This document shows, piece by piece, positions 45,920-55,124 of a stretch of DNA of 64,000 bases (its first letter is position 1; each line of letters begins with the position of its first letter). A program made the position numbers and the translations under genes. The DNA lies in contig FOCC01000006.1 in the NCBI GenBank assembly GCA_900110005.1, forward strand, positions 62,001-126,000. Reading direction: 5' to 3'. Source of the DNA: Ligilactobacillus sp. WC1T17 (GTDB lineage: Bacteria; Bacillota; Bacilli; Lactobacillales; Lactobacillaceae). The notes beneath the pieces were generated by a model. That model made no database searches. It was not told the origin of the DNA and worked only from the letters and a program-made list of their open reading frames with translations.

Positions 45920-46151
45920 GTTTATTATTCCCTCCGTCAAATTGGTGTTTTTCTTCATACTTTTCTTCAAGGCGGTGCTCTTTTTCCAACACTAACTTAG
46001 CATTTACAAAAGTTTTTTGATCAATAACCTGTGCCTTGTACAAGTTATCAATTTCAAGCGCCATGAGCTCGATATCCCACAGTCTTTTGCCAACATAGAC
46101 AAAAACCCCAAAACGCTTTAACAGCTGTTGAACATCATACAAAGTCTTCAT
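45912..46151 (-). CDS. yqgQ: YqgQ family protein (DUF910)
   Basis: A 79-residue conserved protein with the YqgQ pattern (LYDVQQLLKRFGVFVYVGKR, residues 4-23, and WDIELMALEIDNLY). It has a strong GGAGG site and overlaps glcK. Members lie between a rhomboid protease and glucokinase in many firmicutes. Its function is unknown; its charged helical form suggests a small binding protein. Confidence 0.9.
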   Translation of the reverse strand: MKTLYDVQQLLKRFGVFVYVGKRLWDIELMALEIDNLYKAQVIDQKTFVNAKLVLEKEHRLEEKYEEKHQFDGGNNKHG

Positions 46152-46186
46152 GAAAAAACCTCCATCAACAATTATACTTTAAAACA

Positions 46187-46846
46187 TTAATTAATGAAAC
46201 CGATTTTAAAGATTATTGTATAAATAATAATAAATGCTGCTGCGCTGATAATCCGCTTGTGTCTTGCAACATTTCCTAATTTTGGCACTCCTAAAACATA
46301 AGCACTTAAAAAGCCGGCCAACAAACCGCCAATGTGCCCCCAAATGTCAATACTGGAATCAAATAAATCAAGTCCCAAGTTAATGACCACCAAAATTAAA
46401 AATTGCCGCGCCATCATTTTAATATAAGGATTTTGCCGAAATGATTCGCCAAACATCAAGTAGACGCCAAATAAGCCGAATAAGGCTGTACTAGCACCAA
46501 CTGACAGGCCTTTATTTAAGGCAAAGCTGAAAATTCCTCCGCCAAGCCCGCTCAATAAATAGGCAGCTAAAAAACGGCCTGAGCCAAGTAAGGGCTCAAT
46601 ATAGGTGCCCAGCAAAAAAAGCGTCATCATATTAAACACTAAATGTTCCAACCCGGCGTGTAAAAACATCGCTGTTACTAAACGCCAAATCTGTCCTGAT
46701 ATTACTAACGGCGCATAATTAGCACCAAATGTAATGAGTACGGCGCTATTTTGGCTGCCGCCAAAGAGCATCAGCATTATATAGACCACAATATTTAAAA
46801 AAAGCAAAATATAGGTCACTGGCAGCGTTTTAAACCGATAATCCAT
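46187..46846 (-). CDS. gluP: rhomboid family intramembrane serine protease
   Basis: A 219-residue membrane protease with six or seven hydrophobic segments. The catalytic Ser lies in SVGASTALFGLFGVY (GAS motif, Ala-Thr in place of the common Gly-Ala), and the catalytic His is in WGHIGGLLAGF; the HAGLEHLVFNMMTLF segment near residue 63 is also conserved. Its Bacillus ortholog YqgP/GluP has an N-terminal extension and TPR tail that are absent here. It lies between the cyclo-ligase and yqgQ. Confidence 0.93.
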   Translation of the reverse strand: MDYRFKTLPVTYILLFLNIVVYIMLMLFGGSQNSAVLITFGANYAPLVISGQIWRLVTAMFLHAGLEHLVFNMMTLFLLGTYIEPLLGSGRFLAAYLLSGLGGGIFSFALNKGLSVGASTALFGLFGVYLMFGESFRQNPYIKMMARQFLILVVINLGLDLFDSSIDIWGHIGGLLAGFLSAYVLGVPKLGNVARHKRIISAAAFIIIYTIIFKIGFIN

Positions 46847-46860
46847 CGCGTCATCCTCTC

Positions 46861-47406
46861 TTAGATATGGATAACTTTTTGAACATTGATATCAAAAGGG
46901 TCTTTTGTCCAAGAAGCTTCTTGATAAAAGCGGGATTGATCTGCTAAAGCAAGCGTTTTAGCTGGGCTCGAAACCAAATAGCGGTCATAATAACCTCCGC
47001 CATATCCAACTCTAACCCCCTGGCTATTAAAGGCCAATCCTGGCACAATTATCAAATCTATTGTATCATTTGCAACCATGGTGTTAACATCTAAAGGTTC
47101 AATTAAACCGTATTTTGTTTTAATAAGCTTACTGTCAGTATCCAAAGGGCAAAAAGCCATCTGACGCTTCGGTAGTGTTTTGGGAATCACAACAGTTTTG
47201 TGTGCTTTTTTGGCCTGCACAATTAGTGGTAACGTATCAATTTCACCGGCTGAACTTAAAGTTAAGGCGACAACACGAGCTTGTTTCCACCATTCATTTA
47301 AAAACAATTGCTGATATAAATTTAAAGTATCTAATAAAAATTGCGGTGTTTTAGCATAAGCGGATGTTTTTTCCAGCTGCTGCTGGCGAAAAGTTTTTTT
47401 GTCCAT
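46861..47406 (-). CDS. 5-formyltetrahydrofolate cyclo-ligase
   Basis: Converts 5-formyl-THF to 5,10-methenyl-THF with ATP. The 181-residue protein has the KTVVIPKTLPKRQMAFCPL segment and the signature RVGYGGGYYDRYL (about 134-146). ATG 47406 has an AGAGG site; a longer in-frame form to 47442 covers the rpmG terminator and is rejected. It is the YqgN/FthC type found upstream of the rhomboid gene in lactobacilli and Bacillus. Confidence 0.93.
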   Translation of the reverse strand: MDKKTFRQQQLEKTSAYAKTPQFLLDTLNLYQQLFLNEWWKQARVVALTLSSAGEIDTLPLIVQAKKAHKTVVIPKTLPKRQMAFCPLDTDSKLIKTKYGLIEPLDVNTMVANDTIDLIIVPGLAFNSQGVRVGYGGGYYDRYLVSSPAKTLALADQSRFYQEASWTKDPFDINVQKVIHI

Positions 47407-47440
47407 AATTGCCTCTTGCAAACGGTTGTATAAAAGCGAC

Positions 47441-47471
47441 AAAAAAACAACAGGGTTTTAAACCTGTTGTT
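47441..47471 (-). terminator. terminator after rpmG
   Basis: Nine- to ten-base stem AACAACAGG with CCTGTTGTT and a seven-T run on the minus strand; it starts at the rpmG stop codon, close to the cyclo-ligase start. Confidence 0.85.
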
Positions 47472-47619
47472 ATTTTGTTTCACGATGTAAAGTAACCTTG
47501 TGATCGCGTGGGCAATACTTCTTAAGTTCAAGGCGATCAGGGTTGTTACGCTTGTTCTTGTTTGTCAAGTATGTTTGTTCATGACATTCTGTGCATTCCA
47601 AAGTGATATTTACGCGCAT
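47470..47619 (-). CDS. rpmG: 50S ribosomal protein L33
   Basis: A 49-residue protein too short to be obvious as an ORF: it starts [19 protein letters not shown] and ends with the typical [17 protein letters not shown]. CxxC (CTEC) is present and the second pair is reduced to a single Cys, so zinc binding is probably lost or partial. It has an AGGTTTG-type site and a hairpin terminator. Many firmicutes have two or three L33 paralogues. Confidence 0.93.
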   Translation of the reverse strand: MRVNITLECTECHEQTYLTNKNKRNNPDRLELKKYCPRDHKVTLHRETK

Positions 47620-47754
47620 TCTTCAAACCTCCAAACTAGGTATCAATTAATGAGTTATCAAGTAGATATCTCCAACGTTTAATATCATATCATCTTTTCA
47701 GTTTGATTGCTAGTATTTTTTAGAATTTTTGTTAAGTAATTTTACTTGACAGTT

Positions 47755-49821
47755 TTATTCTAAACCATCACTGGTTTGGACTGTCTTCCAGAAAGCATTA
47801 TAAATTTTTACTGCAGTTTGCGAATTAATTACATCATTATCGGTAATATTTGGAAAAGCTAAAGCCACAACGACTTGAGGATTTTTATAAGGAGCAAAAC
47901 TAATCAGACTAAGTGTTTGAGTGGAATTAGTCTTGTAGAACGTTTCGGCCGTACCTGTTTTAGCAGCTACCTTTGGCGAAATGCTGGCTAAAGTACTACC
48001 GGTCCGATATTGGCTGCTCCCATGGACTACATCCCACATCCCTTGTTTGACAATATTCCAATAACTAGAACTTGCACTATAAACATTTAACACATTAGGT
48101 GAAAATTCATATTTAACAGCACCTAATGAACCATCCTTTTTCGTCGAACGGATAGATTTTAAAATATGCGGCTGCAAACGGTAGCCACCGTTAGCTACAG
48201 CCGACACATATTGGGCCAATTGCAGGGTTGTATAAGCATCATAGTTACCAAAAGAAAGGTCCAGCGCATTACCAATATGTTCTTGGTCAGCAGTCCCTTC
48301 AAACCCTTTAGCTTCACCCGGAATATCAATTCCTGTTTTAACCCCTAAGCCAAACTGTTTGAAGTTAGACCTTAACTTAGTAAAAATCGATGTCGGCAGT
48401 GATAAGGCTGCCCCAGAATAATAGTTAAAGCCCCCTTCTAGCATCGCTAATTTCATCATATAGACGTTAGAAGAAACTTCAATAGCTTCAGATGCTGTCA
48501 GAGATAGATTAGCACTACCTGTTTTATTAAACCATGAAGATTTTGTAGCCGTTCCTTTTAACTTAATCGGTTCATCCGTCAAAGTATTGCTGGAAGGTGT
48601 AATAACTCCTGATTTTAAAGCACCCATAACCATAGCCGGCTTAACTACCGACCCCATAACAAAGGTTTGATTAATGGCACCTAAAGCATTTTCGGTGATT
48701 TTACCAGTTGAAACATCTCGGCTAACTCCAGCTAAAGCGTAAATGCCACCGGTATTAGGATTCATAACCACAGCATAAGCTCCAGGCGAGTATGGGTTGG
48801 ACCCGGCAATAGATTCCACGCTTTCCTTGATAATATTTTGGACTTGTTGCTGGAAAGTGGCATTAATGGTCAGTTCCAGGTTATCTCCGCTTTTACCGCC
48901 GTATTCTTTAACTTCTTTGATAATCTTGTTGTTTTGGGTTTCAACATTAATAATTTCTTTGGTTCCCTTCAAGACATCTTCATATTGTGATTCAACATAA
49001 CTTGAACCGACACTGTCATTACGAGAATAGCCTTTAGCAAGTAAAGTATTGATGGAATCACTAGGCAAGCCCTGCTTTTCGGTCGTAACCGTTCCAATCA
49101 CACTTTTAACGGAAGTCCCGTTTGGATAAGACCGCGTCCAGCTGGTACCGATTTTAACGCCAGGCAACTCAGAGATATTTTCACCAACTATAGCCATTTC
49201 TTCATCTGTAACATCTTTAGTCTTCAAATAAACAGTGGATAAAGCGTAAGCTCCATTCATCTTGCTATACAAAGTAGCTGCCTTCTTTTGATCCTCCGTT
49301 AAATTGTAGCCCAACTTGTGTTTTTTTACATAAGCCTGTTCTAATTTGTATAATTTTGAAGAATCCTTAATCGAGCGCGCATTTTTAATTTTGCTTTTAA
49401 CATATTTTTCGTGCTTGCTATCAGCCAAATAATAGTCGCCTTTATTTGAATCGGATAAATTATCAGCTTCAATATCGACATATTTAATCAGATGATTAGC
49501 AATGCTGTACATCTTATCCGATGAAACAATCAAAGGTTTCGTATAAGTAATTGCTCTTGATGTATTATTGGCAACCAATATTTTGCCCGTTGAATCATAA
49601 ATCATCCCCCGCTGCACATTTTTAGTTTCCGTGCGCGTATCACTACTTTGTGATTCAGATTCAAATCGCGGCCCAAAGATAATTTGCAGATATGCCAGCT
49701 GCACAATCAAGGCCGCAAATAAAATAAAAACAATCAAAAAAAGAAAATTCAACCGAAATGGAATATGTGACTTATTCTTTTTAGTTTGGTTATTGCTGGC
49801 TTTTTTAAGAAAGTTCACCAT
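47755..49821 (-). CDS. class B penicillin-binding protein (PBP2 type transpeptidase)
   Basis: Membrane transpeptidase that cross-links peptidoglycan, probably during elongation. The 688-residue protein has one N-terminal membrane helix (about 24-48), a PBP dimerisation domain with RGMIYDSTGKILVANN (about 71-86), and a transpeptidase domain with the S-V-V-K active serine (GSVVKPAM), the SSN motif (EVSSNVYM) and KTGTAE. It lies in the same neighbourhood as pbpA (PBP2A) of Bacillus, next to the rhomboid-glcK cluster, which supports an elongasome role. Beta-lactams would target the active serine. Confidence 0.92.
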   Translation of the reverse strand: MVNFLKKASNNQTKKNKSHIPFRLNFLFLIVFILFAALIVQLAYLQIIFGPRFESESQSSDTRTETKNVQRGMIYDSTGKILVANNTSRAITYTKPLIVSSDKMYSIANHLIKYVDIEADNLSDSNKGDYYLADSKHEKYVKSKIKNARSIKDSSKLYKLEQAYVKKHKLGYNLTEDQKKAATLYSKMNGAYALSTVYLKTKDVTDEEMAIVGENISELPGVKIGTSWTRSYPNGTSVKSVIGTVTTEKQGLPSDSINTLLAKGYSRNDSVGSSYVESQYEDVLKGTKEIINVETQNNKIIKEVKEYGGKSGDNLELTINATFQQQVQNIIKESVESIAGSNPYSPGAYAVVMNPNTGGIYALAGVSRDVSTGKITENALGAINQTFVMGSVVKPAMVMGALKSGVITPSSNTLTDEPIKLKGTATKSSWFNKTGSANLSLTASEAIEVSSNVYMMKLAMLEGGFNYYSGAALSLPTSIFTKLRSNFKQFGLGVKTGIDIPGEAKGFEGTADQEHIGNALDLSFGNYDAYTTLQLAQYVSAVANGGYRLQPHILKSIRSTKKDGSLGAVKYEFSPNVLNVYSASSSYWNIVKQGMWDVVHGSSQYRTGSTLASISPKVAAKTGTAETFYKTNSTQTLSLISFAPYKNPQVVVALAFPNITDNDVINSQTAVKIYNAFWKTVQTSDGLE

Positions 49822-50046
49822 TAAAACCCCTATTCTAAATTCATTACGCTAAGCCAAGCGGCTTTTACTGCGTACTCTTATTATTATAAAATAAAATATC
49901 TCATAAGAGTTATAAATTTTAAGTAAAAATTGTTTCATACAAGCTATTTTTTAAAAAAATACCATAAATGTTCCAAAAAAGCGCGCGCTTCACAATTATG
50001 TGTTATGCTGAATTTAACTTTTAGTGTCGAAGGGATTGTCTCTTTT

Positions 50047-52662
50047 ATGAAAGCAAAATTTATTTACAAAAATTATCCTTTTCTATTGGCATTTTTACTG
50101 CCGGTTAGCCTCATGTTAGGCTACTTCATCTATCGTGGAATGTATCCGTTTGGTAAAAGCAGCCTTTTAACCGTTGATTTAGGACAGCAGTATGTCGATT
50201 TTTTTGTGGCCTACCGTGATACCCTCTTGCATCATCCTGCCAAACTTTTTTACTCTTTTTCTAAAGCTATCGGCGGCGAAATGATGGGCGAATATGCTTA
50301 TTACCTACTCAGCCCTTTCAATCTTTTTTTGCTGCCCTTTAAAGAAAATACCATCACTGCCGGGATTATGCTGATTACCCTTTTAAAATATGGCTGTTCC
50401 GGGTTAAGTATGGTGTGGCTTTTAGAAAAGCGTTTTAAAGAAAGCCACTTGATGAATATCACTTTTGCCATTGCCTATGCTTTAATGGGATGGTTTGTTG
50501 CCAACCAGTTAAATCTACTTTGGCTCGATGCAGCTGTCTTTTTACCGCTCATTATTGCCGGCTTTTTCAAAATGTTAGATGAAAGAAAGCCGCTCTTATA
50601 CATCCTTATGCTAGGCTGGATGATGATCATTAACTACTATATGGCCTATATGATCTGTCTATTCTTAATTTTATTCCTCTGCTATTATCTAGCCTCCACT
50701 TGGACATCGATTAAAGATGCCCTGCATAAACTATTGACCTTTGGACTTAGTTCACTGTTAGCGGGCGGCCTGAGTTGTGTCACCCTTTTACCGACAATTT
50801 TTACCCTATCTACCAGTAAGGGACAATATACCCAGCAAAAAGTTTCCTTCCATTTGGAATATAATCCGCTTAAAATTTTGTCAAAATTAACCTTGGGATC
50901 TTTTAATTTTACCCAAATGCCATCCGGACAGCCGAATATCTTCATGTCAACTTTGGCTTTATTTTTATTTATTATCTTCTTTTTAAATCAAAAATTCAGC
51001 CTTAGACAAAAATTAACTGCTTTTTTGATTACGGTCTTCTTTATCCTTTCAATGTGCTTTGAGCCCTTAGATTTGCTATGGCATGGCATGCAGTTTCCCG
51101 TATGGTACCCTAGTCGTTTTTCATTTCTCTTTTGTTTTTGGGTTATCTACATTGCCCGGCAATCTTTTGGCTCATTTCAAGCAAAAGACCGCACTAAACT
51201 TTTTGTACCTTTCTTTTTATATGCGCTCATGTTATTTTATCTGCTAATCAATATGAAGAAATTTAACTTCATGAGCAATAAAACACTTTTTGTCTCAGCT
51301 GTCTTTGCCTTACTAAGTCTAGCGTTGCTGGCTTGTTCTACTGCTACGATTAGCACACTTACACGTGATATTTTACTTTTTGTGGTTGTCTGCTTTGAAA
51401 TGAGTTTAAATGCTTACCTGTCGTTAAATAACATCAGCTACTTGACACAAAAAGAATATACAATCCCTTCTACGGCTTTAAGGGCTGATAAAAAAGCTTT
51501 GACCGCCCTTGATAAATCACTTTACCGTGTAGCTATGCTTTATGTACGCACTAAAAATGACGGCTTAGCTAATAATTTAAATACCGGCTCTTACTTTAGC
51601 TCTGCTTTGGAAAAAACCATCCCAGATTTTTATGGGCAAATCGGCAATCCTGATGGTGATAGTTATGCTGCTTACACCAATGGTACCTTAATTACCGATA
51701 CCCTGCTAAATATGAAATATATCGTTCAGCCTAAGAACAGTGCGGAAGTACCTTTAAACAGCAAAATTCAAACCATTAGTGAAAGACCTGATACTAATGA
51801 GTATCAAAAAGTTGCCCAAACTAAGCAAACAACGATTTACCAAAACCCTTATGCTACCGGTATCGTTTATGCTGCTAATAAATCTTTGCTGAGTGCTTTA
51901 GAATTGTATAATGATCCAATTACCTACCAAACCAATTGGCTCAATTATGCTTCTGGGACCTGGCCTTCAACTAAATATTTCTTCCCAACTAATTTTAGTG
52001 AAGTCGTTTTCCAAAATATTCCGAAATCTTTAAATTTAACGGGTATGACCTTCAAAAAAATTAAGACTGATAAAGAAGCGCAAATTATCTTTAAATTTAC
52101 CCCTACGACCAACGACTCCTATTATCTGACTTTAGGATCTAGTTTAGACAACGATTACGTCACTTGGTATCTTGGCAATCGACAACTGAATTACTATGAT
52201 ACCTTCCGTCATACCGTCGTCTTAAATATCGCTAACCATCAAAAAGGCGATGAAATTGTTTTAACGGCTAAACTGAAGAAAAATAGCCTATGGCTCAGTA
52301 ATTTTGTTTTATATCGCATGGATACCCAAAGTGTTTTGGCAAAATTAAAAGAAGTCCATCAAAATCGAATTCAAAACGTACATTATAGCCAAACAAAGAT
52401 TGCTGGTACGCTTAAAACCACCAGCAATCAAATCTTAGCCACCACTATTCCTTATAGCAAAGGCTGGTCGCTTAAAGTCGATGGTAAAAAAGTTCCAATT
52501 ATCAAAATACAAGAAGCCTTTGTCGGAGCAAGTGTTGATAAAGGCAAGCATCATATTGAACTGACATATCAACCGCCTTACCTTGTCTTGGGCCTGATTA
52601 TTTCAGTAATTTCTTTAATGTTAGTTGCCACTGGCCAAATTATTGTGATAAAAAGAAGTTAA
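50047..52662 (+). CDS. YfhO family multi-pass membrane protein
   Basis: An 871-residue membrane protein with about a dozen hydrophobic segments in the first two thirds and a C-terminal extracytoplasmic region with the RTKND-rich segment near residue 500. The VDLGQQYVDFF and FWVI segments are typical of YfhO proteins, which are GT-C-like membrane glycosyltransferase relatives implicated in wall polymer decoration. I set the start at ATG 50047 with AAGGGA about 11 bases upstream; the extended form to 49930 has no ribosome site. It stands alone between divergent pbp and a convergent sensor kinase. Confidence 0.85.
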   Translation: MKAKFIYKNYPFLLAFLLPVSLMLGYFIYRGMYPFGKSSLLTVDLGQQYVDFFVAYRDTLLHHPAKLFYSFSKAIGGEMMGEYAYYLLSPFNLFLLPFKENTITAGIMLITLLKYGCSGLSMVWLLEKRFKESHLMNITFAIAYALMGWFVANQLNLLWLDAAVFLPLIIAGFFKMLDERKPLLYILMLGWMMIINYYMAYMICLFLILFLCYYLASTWTSIKDALHKLLTFGLSSLLAGGLSCVTLLPTIFTLSTSKGQYTQQKVSFHLEYNPLKILSKLTLGSFNFTQMPSGQPNIFMSTLALFLFIIFFLNQKFSLRQKLTAFLITVFFILSMCFEPLDLLWHGMQFPVWYPSRFSFLFCFWVIYIARQSFGSFQAKDRTKLFVPFFLYALMLFYLLINMKKFNFMSNKTLFVSAVFALLSLALLACSTATISTLTRDILLFVVVCFEMSLNAYLSLNNISYLTQKEYTIPSTALRADKKALTALDKSLYRVAMLYVRTKNDGLANNLNTGSYFSSALEKTIPDFYGQIGNPDGDSYAAYTNGTLITDTLLNMKYIVQPKNSAEVPLNSKIQTISERPDTNEYQKVAQTKQTTIYQNPYATGIVYAANKSLLSALELYNDPITYQTNWLNYASGTWPSTKYFFPTNFSEVVFQNIPKSLNLTGMTFKKIKTDKEAQIIFKFTPTTNDSYYLTLGSSLDNDYVTWYLGNRQLNYYDTFRHTVVLNIANHQKGDEIVLTAKLKKNSLWLSNFVLYRMDTQSVLAKLKEVHQNRIQNVHYSQTKIAGTLKTTSNQILATTIPYSKGWSLKVDGKKVPIIKIQEAFVGASVDKGKHHIELTYQPPYLVLGLIISVISLMLVATGQIIVIKRS

Positions 52663-52697
52663 AAAAATAACCGCCTATTTTGGCGGTTATTTTTTTA
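52661..52697. terminator. bidirectional terminator (yfhO-like / sensor kinase)
   Basis: Perfect stem, AAAAAAATAACCGCC with GGCGGTTATTTTTTT around a 6-base loop, with runs on both sides. Confidence 0.92.
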
Positions 52698-52724
52698 ACT
52701 TTCTAATGTATTTTCATCTGTCGT

Positions 52725-54206
52725 TTATACTGGCATAAGCGGCAAAGAAATTCTGAATAAAGAGCCCTGGCCCAGGGCACTTTCAACCGTCATTTTACCG
52801 TGATAGCCTTCCACCAAACGACGAGCAATAGATAAACCTAACCCGTTGCCTCCTTTATCCCGACTACGAGCTTTATCAACGCGGTAGAAACGATCAAAAA
52901 TTTTATCGATATTTTCTTGTGAAATACCTTCACCAAAATCTTGCACAACAATCTGTGCTTCCAATTTCGTTTTTGCTAAGGAAAGGTGGACTTCTTTACG
53001 ATCAGTAGAATACTTAACAGCATTGTCCATCAAAATAACCATAATTTGTTCAAGATGGTTACGGTAAATTTTAGTCCATGTAGGCTCAGTTAACTCATTG
53101 TCCATGACAAAAGTAAAATCAGGGTGAATCATCTTAAAATTGTTGAAAACCAGCATACCAACTTCGCGAACATCCGCTTTTTCATTGGCAAATTGAATTT
53201 CAACTTGTTCAGCCCTAGATAAGTCAAGCATTTCTTGTACTAAACTCTTCATGCGGTCAACTTCTTGCAAAGAAGCATTGATGGAATTATCTAAAACCTT
53301 GCGATCATCTTTACCCCAACGGTTTAATAAATCAAGGTGCCCTTGAATAACCGCAATCGGCGTACGTAACTCATGTGAGACATCCCCCACAAATTGCTGT
53401 TGCTGTTCAATATAGCGTTCCATGCGGTCCAGCATACCATTGAACATCTCCGCTAACTCTGATAATTCATCATTATAGCTATATTCAGGTACTCTGACTT
53501 TAGCCAAAGCATCGCTTTCATCACCCTGATTAAGCTGCCTAATAGCATCATGAATATCATCCACCGGACGCAACAGCCAAGATGATAAACCATAAGCTAA
53601 CAACATCATCGCAATGGCAGCTGTCATTCCAAAAACAAGAAAAATGAATATCAGCCGGCGTCTTGTTTGATCATAGCTGACTAAATTATTCGTAACTTGA
53701 ACATATCCAATTGTTTGATGGGTTGTTCTTGAAATAATCGGTTCACTCATGACGTAAATCGATTGCTTATTTTTAGTCTTTACAATCCGATTTTGTTTAT
53801 CATGACGGCTATTGAACTTAACGGGGACAGCTCTTGAAGCAAATACCAAATCACCAGAAACATTGTAAACACTCACGCCAATGTTTTCACGCGTTAACGA
53901 AGTATAAAAAGCATTTTTATACAAATTAGGCCGCTTTTTAAATGAATCAAAATCCAAGCCTAAATTTTTAACGGCAACTTTTTTGGTAATCTCATCTTCA
54001 TTGACAGACAACTTGCTGTTAGCTGTACGCAAAGCATCATCAGCATACTGAATCTCTTGGTTCATCAATAAGCTGGAAAAGCTTTGAAAAAGCAGCACCG
54101 AAAAGAAGATGAAAATAACTAAAACACCTATTCCCGTTCCAATCGACCATTTTGCTTTGAGCGAGAAAAAGGCTTTCTTATTCCCTTTTTCTTTCATTTC
54201 AGCCAT
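52725..54206 (-). CDS. sensor histidine kinase (ArlS/LisK-like)
   Basis: A 493-residue membrane kinase: membrane helix 21-43, extracytoplasmic sensing domain about 44-180, helix 184-210, HAMP linker about 211-265, HisKA with phosphorylated His278 (VGDVSHELRTPI), and HATPase with NAVKYS, DFGEGIS and GGNGLGLSI. The extracellular domain is not recognisable to me. It follows its regulator by 5 bases. The RR is close to ArlR/CovR, so the pair is named ArlRS/LisRK-like; the signal is unknown. ATG 54206 has AAGGTAG just before it. Confidence 0.92.
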   Translation of the reverse strand: MAEMKEKGNKKAFFSLKAKWSIGTGIGVLVIFIFFSVLLFQSFSSLLMNQEIQYADDALRTANSKLSVNEDEITKKVAVKNLGLDFDSFKKRPNLYKNAFYTSLTRENIGVSVYNVSGDLVFASRAVPVKFNSRHDKQNRIVKTKNKQSIYVMSEPIISRTTHQTIGYVQVTNNLVSYDQTRRRLIFIFLVFGMTAAIAMMLLAYGLSSWLLRPVDDIHDAIRQLNQGDESDALAKVRVPEYSYNDELSELAEMFNGMLDRMERYIEQQQQFVGDVSHELRTPIAVIQGHLDLLNRWGKDDRKVLDNSINASLQEVDRMKSLVQEMLDLSRAEQVEIQFANEKADVREVGMLVFNNFKMIHPDFTFVMDNELTEPTWTKIYRNHLEQIMVILMDNAVKYSTDRKEVHLSLAKTKLEAQIVVQDFGEGISQENIDKIFDRFYRVDKARSRDKGGNGLGLSIARRLVEGYHGKMTVESALGQGSLFRISLPLMPV

Positions 54207-54211
54207 CTACC

Positions 54212-54898
54212 TTAGGAACGCATTACATACCCAGTCCCGCGAACAGTTTGGATATAGCTATCTTCTCCTGGACGGTCAATCTTGTTACGCAGGTAGCGGA
54301 TATAAACATCGACAACATTTGTTTCAATTTGTGATTCGTAACCCCAAACCTTCTTGAGTAAAACATCACGTGCCAAAACAACATTGATATTTTCCATCAA
54401 AGTAAGCAGCAATTCATATTCACGTTTGGTCAATTCAATAATTTCATCACCACGACGAACCACACGGTTTTCTTTTTCAATCGTCAAATCGCGGTAAGTT
54501 ACCGTTGTCTGCTTGGTAGCACCATTTTCATTTTCAAAATCAACCCGGCGTAAAACGGCACGTAAACGTGCTAATAATTCTTCAATAGCAAATGGCTTAA
54601 CTACATAATCATCTGCACCATGATCTAAACCAGAAACACGGTCAATGACAGAATCACGGGCAGTCATCATAATAATCGGGGTACTCTTTGATTGGCGTAC
54701 GCGGCGACATACTTCCAAACCATTTAATTCGGGTAGCATTAAATCAAGTAAAATAGCATCCCAATCTTCATTTAAAGCAGTATCTAGTCCTTCACGACCA
54801 TTTTCACAAATTTTTGTTTCATAGCCTTCGTGTTGGAGTTCCAGGCTTACAAAATTGGACAAATTTTCTTCGTCCTCAATAATCAAAATTCTGCTCAT
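54212..54898 (-). CDS. OmpR-family response regulator (ArlR/LisR-like)
   Basis: A 228-residue regulator with a receiver domain (phosphoacceptor Asp52, IIEDEEN, KPF) and an OmpR winged helix (LTKREYELLLTLMENINVVL, RDVLLKKVWGYESQIETNVV, DVYIRYLRNKID). It resembles ArlR of Staphylococcus and CsrR/LisR of streptococci and listeria. It is paired with the histidine kinase immediately downstream. A GGAGTG site precedes ATG 54898. Confidence 0.93.
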   Translation of the reverse strand: MSRILIIEDEENLSNFVSLELQHEGYETKICENGREGLDTALNEDWDAILLDLMLPELNGLEVCRRVRQSKSTPIIMMTARDSVIDRVSGLDHGADDYVVKPFAIEELLARLRAVLRRVDFENENGATKQTTVTYRDLTIEKENRVVRRGDEIIELTKREYELLLTLMENINVVLARDVLLKKVWGYESQIETNVVDVYIRYLRNKIDRPGEDSYIQTVRGTGYVMRS

Positions 54899-54919
54899 TT
54901 ATTACACTCCTAAATATAG

Positions 54920-54948
54920 TATTTATAAATTCAACGTAAATTAGTCAA
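54920..54948 (-). promoter_or_regulatory. candidate promoter of the two-component system
   Basis: Minus-strand -35 TTGACT (54943-54948), 17-base spacer and -10 TAAATA (54920-54925). A second TATACT box about 35 bases upstream lacks a good -35. Confidence 0.45.
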
Positions 54949-55076
54949 TTACTTATAGTATACACTGTTACGAAATAATTAAAAAGGAATTTTTTAATTT
55001 AAAGCCTTTTCAGTCTTTCTTCTCACCATTTTATAATATTTTCCAAAATTAATCAATTAAAATATCTTCCCAAAAA

Positions 55077-55112
55077 AGAAAAAGGCTGGGAAAACCCCAG
55101 CCTTTTTCTTTT
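55077..55112 (-). terminator. terminator after gnd
   Basis: Hairpin AAAAAGGCTGGG with CCCAGCCTTTTT, followed by a T run on the minus strand, just past the gnd stop codon. Confidence 0.88.
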
Positions 55113-55124
55113 TTGAACTACAAA

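Noticed and set aside
49930..50046. Extended N-terminus of the YfhO family protein
   Set aside because: No ribosome site before the first in-frame start and the N-terminal 39 residues look unlike a membrane protein start; ATG 50047 is better.
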